Shown here: positions 32,060-42,675 of the stretch, one piece after another
Layout: every line of letters starts with the position of its first letter
Position numbering within the stretch: the first letter of the stretch is position 1
Source of the DNA: Calamus simplicifolius
Lineage: Eukaryota > Streptophyta > Magnoliopsida > Arecales > Arecaceae
Direction: 5' to 3'
NCBI GenBank assembly: GCA_900491605.1
Contig: UESW01003878.1
Span: forward strand, 1,360,920-1,424,919
DNA: 64,000 nucleotides
Position numbers and translations under genes: made by a program
Notes under the pieces: generated by a model
What the model saw: the letters and a program-made list of their open reading frames with translations, nothing else
The model's database searches: none
Told to the model about the DNA's origin: nothing

Positions 32060-32955
32060 ATTCACAAGTTACTTTTGAAAAATCCTCTGGCACATGTTAG
32101 GGACAAAGATCAATTTTTACTTTCTACCACCCTCAAATTGATGGCCAAACTGAAGTAGTGAATCGAATCCTTGAAAACTTGTTGAGATGTCTTGTAGGTG
32201 AGAACACTAAAAATTGGAACTTTTGTTACCTAGAGCCAAATTTTCCCTCAACAGTTCAATTAATAGGACCACAGGCAAAAGTCCATTTGAGATTGACCAT
32301 GGTTATAAGCCTAATAGACTTATAGACCTAATCATTTTGACCATACATGCATGAGTCTCTGAGTCAGCTGAATCATTTGTACAACATATTAAAGATTTGC
32401 ATAAGAAAATTATCAATAAGATTAATTTGAGCAATAATACTCATAAAACATGGTTAATTCCCAAAAGAGAGTTAAAGAATTTGCTGAGGGAGATTATGTA
32501 ATGATTAGGATTAGACCTAAGTGGTTTTCTCCAAGGACCATGAAAAGGTTACATGTCCATGGAGATGGATCCTTTAAAGTAGTAAAGAAAGTTGGACCTA
32601 ATTTCTATATACTCGAATTACCATCCAAATTTGGCATTAGCTCAACCTTCAATATCTCAAACCTAATTGAGTATAGGGAACCAGCAATGATACCTAGTGA
32701 GCCATTTGGATCCGATCCTATTCTTGAGAGTGAACCCATACCTGAGTGTCTACCAATAAATTTACCTGGGAGCATATAAAGGATTGAGCGTATCCTGGAT
32801 GATCAAGCTATTACTATCCGAAATAAAGGCTATCAACATTATTTAGTTTATTGGCAAGGTCGACTAGAATATGAGGATTCGTGGATCACTCGAGAGAATT
32901 CGCAATGCCTCGACCTAGACCTATTGGAGCGGTACCAGAGCCAGATTAATCCTTA
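32060..32955 (+). pseudogene. Integrase C-terminus and chromodomain of the chromovirus
   Basis: HPQIDGQTEVVNRILENLLR near 32131-32190 contains the third catalytic residue of the integrase. The downstream stretch at 32450-32779 (EFAEGDYVMIRIRP, FKVVKKVGPNFYILELP) is the GPY/F-type C-terminal module. It is followed by RILDDQAITIRNKGYQHYL and VYWQGR ... EDSWITRE, a chromodomain. The chromodomain is thought to direct insertion to heterochromatin by binding modified histone H3. Its aromatic positions (Y, W, W) are still readable, although a stop at 32777 separates it from the integrase. Confidence 0.82.
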
Positions 32956-32991
32956 CTCGATAGGATCAAGTTCCTTCCATCCTGAAAGAAT

Positions 32992-35900
32992 TGATGGAGG
33001 CACCCGGATCAGACAGAGGTTATTGAGCTCATTATGGAATTTTTCTTTATGTTGGTTTGACTTTAACTACTGTACTCAAGTTTTATCAGTATGAGTCAAG
33101 TAATTTTATTTGAGTCAAGTATGAGTCCAGTAATTTTATTTGAGTCAAGTCAAGATTTATTGAGTCAAAGTGTAAGAAGTTGAAGACCATGTTAGTGTTT
33201 GTCCTATATCCAATTGGATTGAATGCTATGTGTGTATACAGTCTATGAATACAAATCAAATATAATTATTTCTTTATCTGTCTAGATGTCCTTTATTATA
33301 TATATTTGATATATTTGTCTGTGAGATAAAGTCCAAAAGAAATGAACCATGCATATAAAATTTGTAATGAGATTATAAATTATGAGATCTAAATTGCACA
33401 TTATGGTTTGATTCTTTAAATTTTTCTAATCGATGTATAGATGAGACTGGACACCGTCGAACACCGTGAGACTAGCACACTTTGCATATCCTCACCCTTA
33501 TGGTGAGCAGCTGATCTCGCAAGCTGAAGTATGAAGATACTTGGATAGGTGTGTGGATGCTCGTTATTGTAACGATGCATTGGTTGACCGCACAGAGATC
33601 TCATATGGATATTCTATATACTGTCAATGGTTGATCTCTGATGATGGTTATGCGAGTGATCCTTTAACTTGAGGTATTCACTGCACCTCATGTGTGGAAT
33701 GCCATACTTTGATGATATACAAATGTTGCTCTAGCCATGAGTGGCAAATATGATGATGGTTGGGTATGATATGAAACACATGGAGGTAATTACCAACCAA
33801 GATAGAATTCGTCTTCCTTAATATAGAGAGGGTTATATCCCACGATCACCTGATGGATTGATTAGACTTAAAATCCTTGTAAGGTTGAGTTGGAATCCAA
33901 AATGGCTTTAGAGTTCTAATTCATATGAGTTAGTCTTTCCTAAGATCAAGTAAATAAGATCAGTTATAGGGTTGACACTTTCAACGCCATTGACTGATCT
34001 GGGATATGTGATGACTAGATTGAATCGTACGATAACCGATCATGGACAGGTAATGTCGATAACCATATCGGCATAACTATAATACTTGGGTAATCATGAT
34101 TCTTTGCTAGAGGCCACTCATGATTTATAATTATGAATAGGTTGATCAAGTCAAAGGGTTGACTAGGTCAACATTGGGTTAGTTGATTCATGATTGTTGC
34201 CAACATGTCGGGGGCTCAATGGGTCACACACATTAAGGAGTTTTTGGATGAGTTAAAATATAAATTAAGTTGGACTTAATTAAGATTAGATTATCACTTT
34301 CCCAAGTCAATTAGGATTGGGTTTGACCCAATCTTAATAGGAATTGAATTGATATGGATTGATGAATAAAGATTAATCATAAAGAAAGAACTTTTTCACT
34401 TTGCATATGATGTACATATGATGCACATCAGAAATGCATGATGGATGGATGTGATTGGACACCCAATTGGATGTGGTCCATGTGATGGATGGCTCAAATT
34501 AATTTGGATGTGATCTAATTAGAAAATTATGATTAAATTGGGTCCATATGATGCACCCAATACTAAAACCGCATAACACCCAAATTAGTGGCCTAGATTC
34601 AGCCACGTGGCACATAGATTCATGTCCATCTAATGCATGATCCATCACCACGTGATGGAGGAGGACATGCCCAAGAGTTGGATGTGATATTATGTGGATA
34701 TGAGATCATATGGTTAGGATTTGGTTGGTTTATCCAATTAAGACAATGTATAACAATATCCTAACAAACTTTGTTATATGAACAAATTTGAATTCAGATT
34801 TATTATGTGTAGAATTAAAATTGGATTAAATTTGAATTCAAAAACATGAGGATCTGATTGGTTTTATCAAAAACTAATTTAGTTGCATAGTTTCTAGAAA
34901 CTGCCATGTGCTGAATTTTAATTAGTTGAAATTTAACCTCCCAACAACTTTGCAACTAAGTTCGATTTTGAGAAACTAATTTTATCTGATATTTGGCTTA
35001 TTGAATATGGCTTATAAAAGCCTCATACCATATAAGATGTCCATAGAAAAATTTTGACTAAAAAGATTCCTTAAAATTTGGCTATTCAACAAACACCGCC
35101 TAAGATAAATTTAGCTTCAAGCCAAGAAGTCCCATACATCTCCTCCTCTTTCTTCTACACCCAAGAATTTATATTCTTCCTTCCTAAGAGTTCTTGTTTT
35201 GATTTTGAACTTGTTCTATTCTTTTCTTGATTTGGAAAGCAAGAAGGCAAGAAAGAGACGCTGGCACCTCTCTGCCAAAAAGGTTGTCAACCAATACTTG
35301 AAGGACTACATCCAAAGACTCTTTGTGGATCACGGTTGGAGACTGCACACTTGGGTGGCTAGTGGTAGCTAGGATTTCGGCTTCATCAACAAACTCCTTC
35401 GATAAAGAACATAGGTATATATGAGTTTCATATTTATTTTATGTCGATTTGATTATTTTCTTTGTCCCTCAGGGATCCTGGCCCTCAGGGTCTTCAAGGT
35501 TGCATCTAATATGCTTAATCATTAATTCCGCTTCATGAAACTTGGATTTGATCCATGTTTTTATCCTGTAAACCCAACAGACCCAAGACCATGAAGGACC
35601 ACATTCTGTGCACCACCTCAATCCTACGTGGAATTTCAATCAAAGTAGGTGCCATCTACTCAATTAGGGCATTCCAAGATTTTTATAAAGTTATCTCAAC
35701 ATAAAAGGAAGCAAATAAGCCCCTATGGAAGGTGACTTGCCACCCACTCCTTATGAAAAGAAGAATATATCATCATTTTCTGATCACTTTCCATTGTTTC
35801 AAAATGTCGTCTATCTTCTTATTTGGAAAAGATATCTGATCTTTTTTCCTATTTCCTTATTTAGGAAAGCTATCCTGATCTCTTTCTTTTGTTTCAAGAT

Positions 35901-36543
35901 GTCGCCTATCTCCTTATTTGAAAACAATATGATGCCCTTATTTTCTTTTTTATATATAATTCAAGAGTTATGGTTTATTATAAAAATATCTTCCTTCTTC
36001 TTGTAAAGAATGATTGATGATTAATGAAAAAGAGTCTTCTTCTTCTATTTTCTTGTGCTCTTGAGCATTGACACTCCATAAGAGAGAGGGTGAGAGGTCC
36101 AATAAATATCCGTTCCAATATCTGTTCCAAGCATCCTAGTCCTAAGACGCCAAGATGCTACGATCCTTAGATAAAGTCCTCATTGTCTTTAGAACCATCT
36201 GAAAAAGCCAAAACATCTATGGTAGTATAGCTTCGTCTTTTAGGCGCTCATCCCGAAAGCTATGTGATCCAATCTTTTAAAACAAAGACCATCATTGCCT
36301 AGTAATCATATCCATCCCATCTTATAAGTTCTGTTTTGTTGAAGAAAGAGCATGTTCTAAGTAGTGGTTTCTTAACCCTAGGATTCTGTTTCTTTATTAC
36401 TTAGTGAATCGTATTCTATGAGTAGTTAATTTACTCTTCGCATATTCATCCTTAGTTTATTCTTACTTGTTTCGAAAAGTAAAGCACCTTAAAATATGAA
36501 TCATTGCTCTACTTTAATCTCTTGCATGGTACATCCCGCATCA
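32992..36543 (+). repeat. 3' LTR of the chromovirus, interrupted by a solo LTR
   Basis: Starts TGATGGAGGCACCC at 32992, breaks at 33189, resumes at 35580 with CCCAAGACCATGAAGG and ends at CATCA (36543). Joined, it is about 1160 bp, matching the 5' LTR. Confidence 0.88.
33190..35579 (+). mobile_element. Solo LTR (2390 bp), copia type, inside the chromovirus LTR
   Basis: Begins TGTTAGTGTTTGTCC and ends AAACCCAACA. Flanking pentamers are GACCA (33185-33189) and GACCC (35580-35584); the uninterrupted 5' LTR has GACCC at this place, so it is a target duplication with one substitution. Its size and end sequences resemble the copia LTR at 469-2514. No internal domains are present. It must be younger than the chromovirus. 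Confidence 0.85.
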
Positions 36544-36548
36544 GAAGG

Positions 36549-37251
36549 AGAGCATAATTATTTGAAATTGAAGTCACTAAAATTATTTATGCATGGTTTT
36601 GTATTATAAAAATTATTTGCATGTATTTTATAGTATATTAAAAATCAAAAAAATTATATATGTATGTCTTGTGTAGATGAAAAACATAAAATTTATGGAT
36701 CAAGTATGAAATATACATTATTTTTAAGCATGAGAATTAATTGATATGAGCATATTTATTAAATAAGTATTTAAACCTTATATGTAAAGTTTATGGATTT
36801 TTTAAAATTTTTGTATGATTGAGAAATTAGTTTGAAACTAATGCAGTATTTACTCTCTAGTTTAGTTATACTTCATACTTAGCCATCTAGTTAGACTGTT
36901 GACCGAACATGCTTATGATAGAGGCTTTTTTAAGCCTAGCTAGTGGAGTGATCACTAGTGCATATGCTGTGTATCGACATGTTTTTACACATATTTAAAA
37001 ATATGTTTCCTTTCGAATGAAGCTAATAAGACAATCATTAGTACATACTATGTGTATTAGTATGCTTTCTTAAAAGTGCAAGAATGAATTTTCTTTCACA
37101 CCTAACTGGTGGAGTGATAACTAGGCGTTACTATTGTTGACATGTTTGTAGTCAAGAGCTAACGTCTATTTGTCTTTTTATGATGTTGATCATGATCATA
37201 GTTGCAAAAACCAAAGAATGATGGCATTGAAATTAAAATAGAAGAGTTTTC
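36549..37251. other. Unique AT-rich sequence, no gene
   Basis: Nothing coding is visible. Sequence at 36800-36960 resembles 27880-27970 on the other side of the chromovirus, as if an older duplicated or dispersed repeat was present before insertion. Confidence 0.5.
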
Positions 37252-37254
37252 TAA

Positions 37255-38333
37255 CACAACCAAAAATTAACCTTTCAATAAGGAACAAAATCCCTAGGTG
37301 AAAGTCAAAAATCCCTTGGTGAAGAGTTTTACCAAAGGATTTTCAAGAAAAATTCATTCTCCCTCAGAAATCCCTTGGTAATTACCGAGGGATCTAAAAC
37401 TTTCAGCAAGAAAATTTTCTTGGTGAAATTGTAGTCCATTTGCCAAGAACCAACAATTTTTCAAGGGATTCACTAACCAAAATGCACTAAAAAATCCCTT
37501 GCTAAAAATTGACTAATTGAATGATTTGTAAGAAATTTGTGGTCACCACGATTTGAACCAGCTGATTACAAGTGGTCACCGTTATTTAAACCCGCGACCA
37601 ATTAATTACGAAACGAGCACCTTACACCAATCTGATTGATTTCAACCACTTAATAAAGGTCAACTATTTAATAAAGGTATGGAAAGGATGGTTTGAATTT
37701 GTGACTAAAGGATTCAAAGGCTAGTCCCTTAGCGCTGCATCAATATGATCATTGGCAATAAAGAGCGTAAGCCTAGGGTTTTAATAAGATCTAAACGAGT
37801 TAGAGAGAGAAAGAAATGAAGGAATTTTTTTTGTTTAATTAATGATATTAAAAATCAGTACATAATATTAATTGTACTTATGACTTTTATTTGTATGCTA
37901 GTGAGAAAATCTATAAATGACATATGGTTGATATAAGATTTTAAAATTACTAAGAGATTTCTAAGAAAAAATTCTTCTCTTATATCATTTTTTTGTTTTT
38001 AAACATATCTTACCAACACTAAGGGATTTAATTATCCCTTAGTAAATATCTAAAGACCAAACTTTCCTTACAAATCCCTTACTAAAAATTATTTAAAAAA
38101 TCACTCACTAATCCCTTACAAATTACCAATGGATTTTTAAGGAATTTATCAAGAAAAATATATCCCTAGCAATTCCCTTAGAGATTTCTTACTAAAACTA
38201 GATTTTGAATATAATTTAAAATTCCTTGAAAATCCCTCTTTAATCCCTTGGTAATTTTTTGAGGGATATATCCCTTGGTGATGTCCCTTGGTGAGGAATA
38301 TACCTCTCAGTGAAAGACTGATTTCTAGTAGTA
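37255..38333. mobile_element. CACTA-like non-autonomous DNA transposon (about 1.08 kb)
   Basis: The right end, read on the minus strand, is TACTACTAGAAATCAG, close to the CACTACTAGAAA-type ends of plant CACTA transposons. The left end CACAACCAAAAATTAACC is a weaker inverted match. TAA on both sides (37252-37254, 38334-38336) fits the 3-bp duplication of this superfamily. Both halves are rich in ATCCCTTGGT and its complement, as subterminal repeats would be. No transposase is encoded. A partial copy lies at about 49127-49730. Confidence 0.6.
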
Positions 38334-38336
38334 TAA

Positions 38337-40783
38337 ATTATTGCATTAATTATTTTTAAAATTGATATTATATTATGATATGGATGCTATTCATTAAATT
38401 GTATCTTGGAATTAATAAATTAATTTATTCTTATGATCGATAAGCCTATTGCATGTGAATTTATATTTTTTTACGCTTGATATGCTTGATCCAACTAGCT
38501 AGAGGTGGGGATTACTTAAGTAGTTAGCTCACATAATATATTACTTATTCTTTTAGAATCATAAGATACATGGAGTCAAGATGTGGTGAAGATTCAAGTA
38601 AGAAGTAGAATGGTAAGATTATTCTGAAATTAAATAAATTAAAAAAGTCATAATTAAATAATTTATTATTATTTATAAAATAATATAATTTTTTTAATTG
38701 AAAAGGATATTATAAGCTATGAATTAATAAAAATAGATCTTGCATTTTCTTTAGGGCCATACTTTAGAAGATGCACTGTGGTATACCTTGTTGCTGTTGA
38801 ATTCTATTCTCCGACTTGAGGAAGGTGCACATCAGGATTTGGATAGTGCTCTCCCATCCGGGTGGATTGGCACAACAGTCCTCATAGAGGAATCACAAAG
38901 GGTGGTCCCTGTGAAAGGCCCTTCGATGCTTAAGTCAGTGAAAATTCAAACAGATGAGAAGGAGAAGGTTATTGCAGAAGGATGCTTCAGAGAGAGTTTC
39001 TGGAGAGCAATGGCCTCTGCTTCATTTTTGGGAGCTTAAAATAGCCTTCGAGAGCATACGTGGAGGGTCTTGGGACTTAGTATTTGTGCGCTGCCGAGAA
39101 GGTAAGTAGTTACCTAATTTTTCGAACACGTTTTAGGGAGTTAGCATCTGATAAGGCTGAAATTTCATCGGTTACGGGGATCGGCAGTTGATGACGCTGA
39201 TGGATGCTTTATCGAAAATTTAAAATCTTATTGATCATGGACAAAATGCTGTATTTGGCTTCCATTTCTGTTTTAGGAAGCTCATTCTGAAATCGTTCCG
39301 ATTGGGGTGGTTCATCCTCTGAGATATCCGATGTGGTTTGAAGCAGCAATGATGCTTACATTGGAGGGATGATGATCGATCCTACCGAGGTTCGAAGATA
39401 GTTCAGCCCCTTCGAGATACTGAGATAGCTCGATCCTGCCAAGATTCGGAGAGAGCTCGGCCCCTCCGAGGTACTGAGATATCTTAGCCCTACTGAGGTA
39501 CATGATAGCTCGGCTTTGCCAAGGTATGGAGATAACAGGTGGCATCGCTTGCCCATTCTTGTAAAGGAGAACGGGCATGATGGCAGTTAATGGATCAGAA
39601 TTGAAGGTGAATCTTGTCACCTGCCATGTCTGCTAGTAGATGCGGTAACATTTTTACTCCGCATCATACCTTACATCCAACTTAACATGGGTTTGAAGCG
39701 TGGCAATTTGCTAATAGAAAATTTGATCAAACTTTCTTCGAAAGCTTTGGCGTCATTCTGAGAAGAATTAGAAGCTTATAGGACAAGCATAAGCATACAA
39801 GTCGATCCAGAGTTGGTCGAAAAAAGTCTTTAAGCAAATCTTAGTCTTCGCGCACGAGCAGCACTTAGCTCGTCTTTGGACAAGATGGTGCGTAAATTCA
39901 TCAGCAGAATTAATATATAACGAGCGAAATTTGGACGCTTGGTTGGAGGTTTCCACCACCATATATTTCTATTTCTGCTACTCCACATGTTCATAGTAAC
40001 AATAGAAATAATAATAATAGTTATGGATAGCAATTAAGCAAAGGGTAACGTGTCGCCTAGCTAGGGCACTTCGACACGACCCGATTCACCGAGGTTGTTC
40101 TGAAATGATGCCTACGTATTGGCCGCAGCTATATTCGACCAAATGGCACAGAGAGGAACACAAAAAAAAAAAAAAAAAAAATCTAAACTTATCCAAATGA
40201 TCTGGTGATATCTATTCATATATATCTATCAAAAGGACTAGATAGCCGAGACAACTAGCTCATCAGTCTACGTCTTTCACTGTCATGGGCTTGAAATTTG
40301 GAACCTTGAAACTTAAAGGAGGCAGGTGAACCACCCCAGAGAAGTCCAGTAGCTGTATCCAGAACATATCCATGCATGCTTCTGCCAGAGCTTTATTGGT
40401 AAATAGGCCGTAACAAATGCTAGCTAGCAGTCCAAATTAATTAATCTCTCTTCCAGGTCCAAAACTGATCAGTTTGACTTAGATTTTTATTGTTAGATCT
40501 GGACCTAAATGCATCCTTATACTGTGGCTCAGAACCAACTATCTTCCTTAATAAGTTGCCAAGGCCCCATAACGAAGGCTATAATTTGATGCGGAGGTCA
40601 CCAACATCAAGTGCCAAACGCGGAAAATTTTGATGGGAAAGCAAACAACTTACGGCAGTGCTTTCATGTCCTAGCTAGAACGAGTCTTGATCCCTAGGCT
40701 GTTGGATGGTGCCAGCCCATATTCTTTGTCCTCATTAGAGGTCCAATATCTTTGAGAGGGCTCCAAGAAGCTCCATTAAATTT
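38337..40783. other. Stretch without supported genes; one short open frame and a 27-bp array
   Basis: An 83-codon open frame at 38788-39039 (MLLLNSILRL ... SASFLGA) is followed by a GTAAGTAG splice-donor-like sequence near 39100. I recognise no domain and there is no second exon I can support. The 27-bp array at 39381-39540 and its GC-richer surroundings look like part of a decayed LTR. An A-run of about 21 lies near 40161. Confidence 0.45.
39381..39540 (+). repeat. 27-bp tandem repeat, six degenerate units
   Basis: Units follow CCTRCCGAGGTWCKGAGAT then AGCTCGGC. The length is a multiple of three, which explains the open frames on the minus strand (39312-39620). The motif is similar in style to the 25-bp array at 46443-46640. 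Confidence 0.75.
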
Positions 40784-41767
40784 TGAGAAAAGTTTTTGTA
40801 CATCGTATTCGATGCAGCAAGTTCTACATAGACTACACCGCTCTTTCTTATTGGTCTACATAAATTTTACATGGCTTGTTACGATGGGACAAAGATATCA
40901 TCTTAAATTTTGACGTGACGTACATTAATACATGTTTAATTTTTTTTCTAAAATTTGTGTAACGGCTACGATGCATGTTTTCTGAGTGGGTATCGTAATT
41001 TTATAACTATAGTGTTGTAAATTTATAATTGGGATATCATAATTTTTTTTTGGCTTTTTGAATGGGTATCTTAATTTTATAACCATGGTGTCGTAAGTTT
41101 ATAAATGGGTGTCATCTTAAATTTTGACATGATATGTATTAATATCCATTCAGTTTTTTTTTGGAATTTGTATATAGACACATTTTTGAGTGGGTGTCGT
41201 ATTTTATAACTACGTGTCTTAAATTTACAACTAGGATGTTGTAATTTTTTTTGACTTTCTAATGGGTGTTTTAATTAATACCCGTTCAGCTTTTTTTTGA
41301 AATTATGTACAGACATATTTTCTGAATAGTGTCATAATTTTTAACTACGGTGTCGTAAATTTACAACTGGGATGTCGTAATTTTTTTTTAACTTTTTTCT
41401 TAATTTTATAACTACGGTATCGTAAGTTTACAACTGGGGTGTCATCTTAAATTTTGACGTAACATATATTATATACCCATTTATTTTTTTTTTTTTGAAA
41501 TATGTGTATAGACATGTTTTCTGAATGGGTGTCGTAATTTTAAAACTATCGTGTCGTAAATTTATAACTGGGTATCATAAATTTTTTTTGACTTTATGAA
41601 TGAGTGTCGTAATTTTATAACTATGATGTTGTAATTTTAAAACTAGGGTGTCGTAATTTTTTTTATCGAAATATCGTAAAGCTGTCTTAATATTTTTTAA
41701 TAAATATTTATGTATATAAATTAATAAGAAAGAACGGTGGATGTAGTATACAAAATCTTTACCTAAA
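40784..41767. mobile_element. Inverted-repeat-bounded element (MITE-like or decayed DNA transposon) filled with internal repeats
   Basis: The left end has AAAAGTTTTTGTACATCG and ACTACACCGCTCTTTCTTAT. The right end has the complement order AATAAGAAAGAACGGTGG then ATGTAGTATACAAAATCTTT. These form imperfect terminal inverted repeats of about 45 bp, with an extra insertion in the left arm. Between them lies a series of GTCGTAATTTTATAACTA / GTCGTAAATTTACAACTGGG repeats. No coding capacity is present. The ends and any target duplication are not firmly set. Confidence 0.55.
40890..41660 (+). repeat. Complex direct repeats (GTCGTAATTTTATAACTA-type)
   Basis: Larger modules begin ATCTTAAATTTTGAC at about 40898, 41113 and 41450, each followed by ATACCCATTCAG-like, T-run and TGTCGTAAATTT segments. 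Spacing is irregular (about 210-340 bp), so this is a degraded compound array. Confidence 0.7.
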
Positions 41768-42007
41768 CTTTGTTTTGAACATGTGCTTTTTGGTGGGTTG
41801 GTCACATGGCAAGCTCCATGGTATTGATAAGCTTATCCAAACGCCTTCAAAACGAGAGTATTTAAATTACTTAACTCCCACGTCTCTGAAGGTTTTCTAG
41901 AACCTCATGCCAGCTTCTCTCTCTTGATGCACATCCGACCAAAAAATATCTGTCACAAGTCAATTACGTGTGAGACCGAGCTCTGATGGCTTTCACCCTG
42001 ACGTTAT

Positions 42008-42015
42008 TATATAAA
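42008..42015 (+). promoter_or_regulatory. TATA box of the Kunitz pseudogene
   Basis: TATATAAA lies 64 bp before the pseudogene ATG, in a context alignable with the promoter at 24690-24856 (ACACCAG, AGGGATCCC). The promoter seems intact even though the coding region is not. Confidence 0.65.
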
Positions 42016-42078
42016 CAGTAAACACCAGCAGGGATCCCTCCCCTTCATTCGTGCAAATCTTTCACTACCACATCAACC

Positions 42079-42675
42079 ATGAAGCCAATTCTTCTCTTCT
42101 CGGCCTTCTTCCTTCTCTTCTCCCTCGCATCATTAGCAGCTGCTGAGGTCGTCCTCGACAGGAATGGCAACGAGCTGAGACGAGGGGTAGAATACTAATC
42201 TACCCCGGCTTCACTGACGTCGCCGGTGGTCTCACCGTTGCAAGCCGGAACAAATCTCGCCCCTGCCCAATGGATGTGGTCCTTGCAGTCTCCCCCACCA
42301 GCAACGGCCTCCCCCTAACCTTTCGCCGGTCGATCCCGAGGAGGATAAATCCACACAGACACGGATTTAAACATCGAGTTCTCGGCTGTCACCATCTGTG
42401 TGCAGAGTCTAGTGTGGAAGCTCGAGTTCGATGACACCACCGGGCGTTATTATGTGACGACAAACGGCGTCGCAGGGAATCCCGGTCGTGAGACCTTGAG
42501 CAACTGGTTCCAGATTGGGAGAGATGAACGGGGTTACAAGCTAGTCTTCTGTCCGGGAGTATGCAATACATGCAGGCCTGTGTGTGGGGATTTGGGTGTG
42601 TACAAGGAGGATGGGAGGCTGTGGCTGGGGATCAACTCCGATTCACCACTCCCGGTTGAGTTCAGGAGGGCATGA
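42079..42675 (+). pseudogene. Kunitz-type inhibitor pseudogene, paralogue of 24857-25456
   Basis: The start (MKPILLFSAFFLLFS, signal peptide) and the signature VLDRNGNELRRGVEYY are kept, but a single-base deletion near 42198 makes the next codon TAA. Frame is lost again near 42320-42345, and the first cysteine region is altered (KSRPCPMDV in place of KSCPLDV). From about 42380 the last third is clean in one frame: VWKLEFDDTTG, GNPGRETLSNWFQIG, FCPGVCNTC and the same C-terminus SDSPLPVEFRRA as the live gene. The first methionine-initiated open stretch is only about 40 codons. It is the product of a local duplication followed by decay. Confidence 0.92.

Larger units (their letters stand above)
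28092..36543 (+). mobile_element. Degenerate chromodomain Ty3/gypsy element (chromovirus), with nested solo LTR
   Basis: Flanked by identical GAAGG duplications (28087-28091 and 36544-36548). LTRs run 28092-29262 and 32992-36543; the second is split by a 2390-bp solo LTR at 33190-35579. A tRNA-Met-type primer-binding site at 29266 follows the 5' LTR. Readable pieces are gag with a zinc knuckle, protease, the start of reverse transcriptase, the C-terminal integrase and a chromodomain. The bulk of RT, RNase H and the integrase core is deleted between about 31950 and 32060. Many stops and shifts show it is old. Confidence 0.9.

Noticed and set aside
37550..37620. tRNA-like sequence (GATTTGAACCAGCTGATTAC)
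   Set aside because: It does not form a cloverleaf and lies inside the CACTA-like element.
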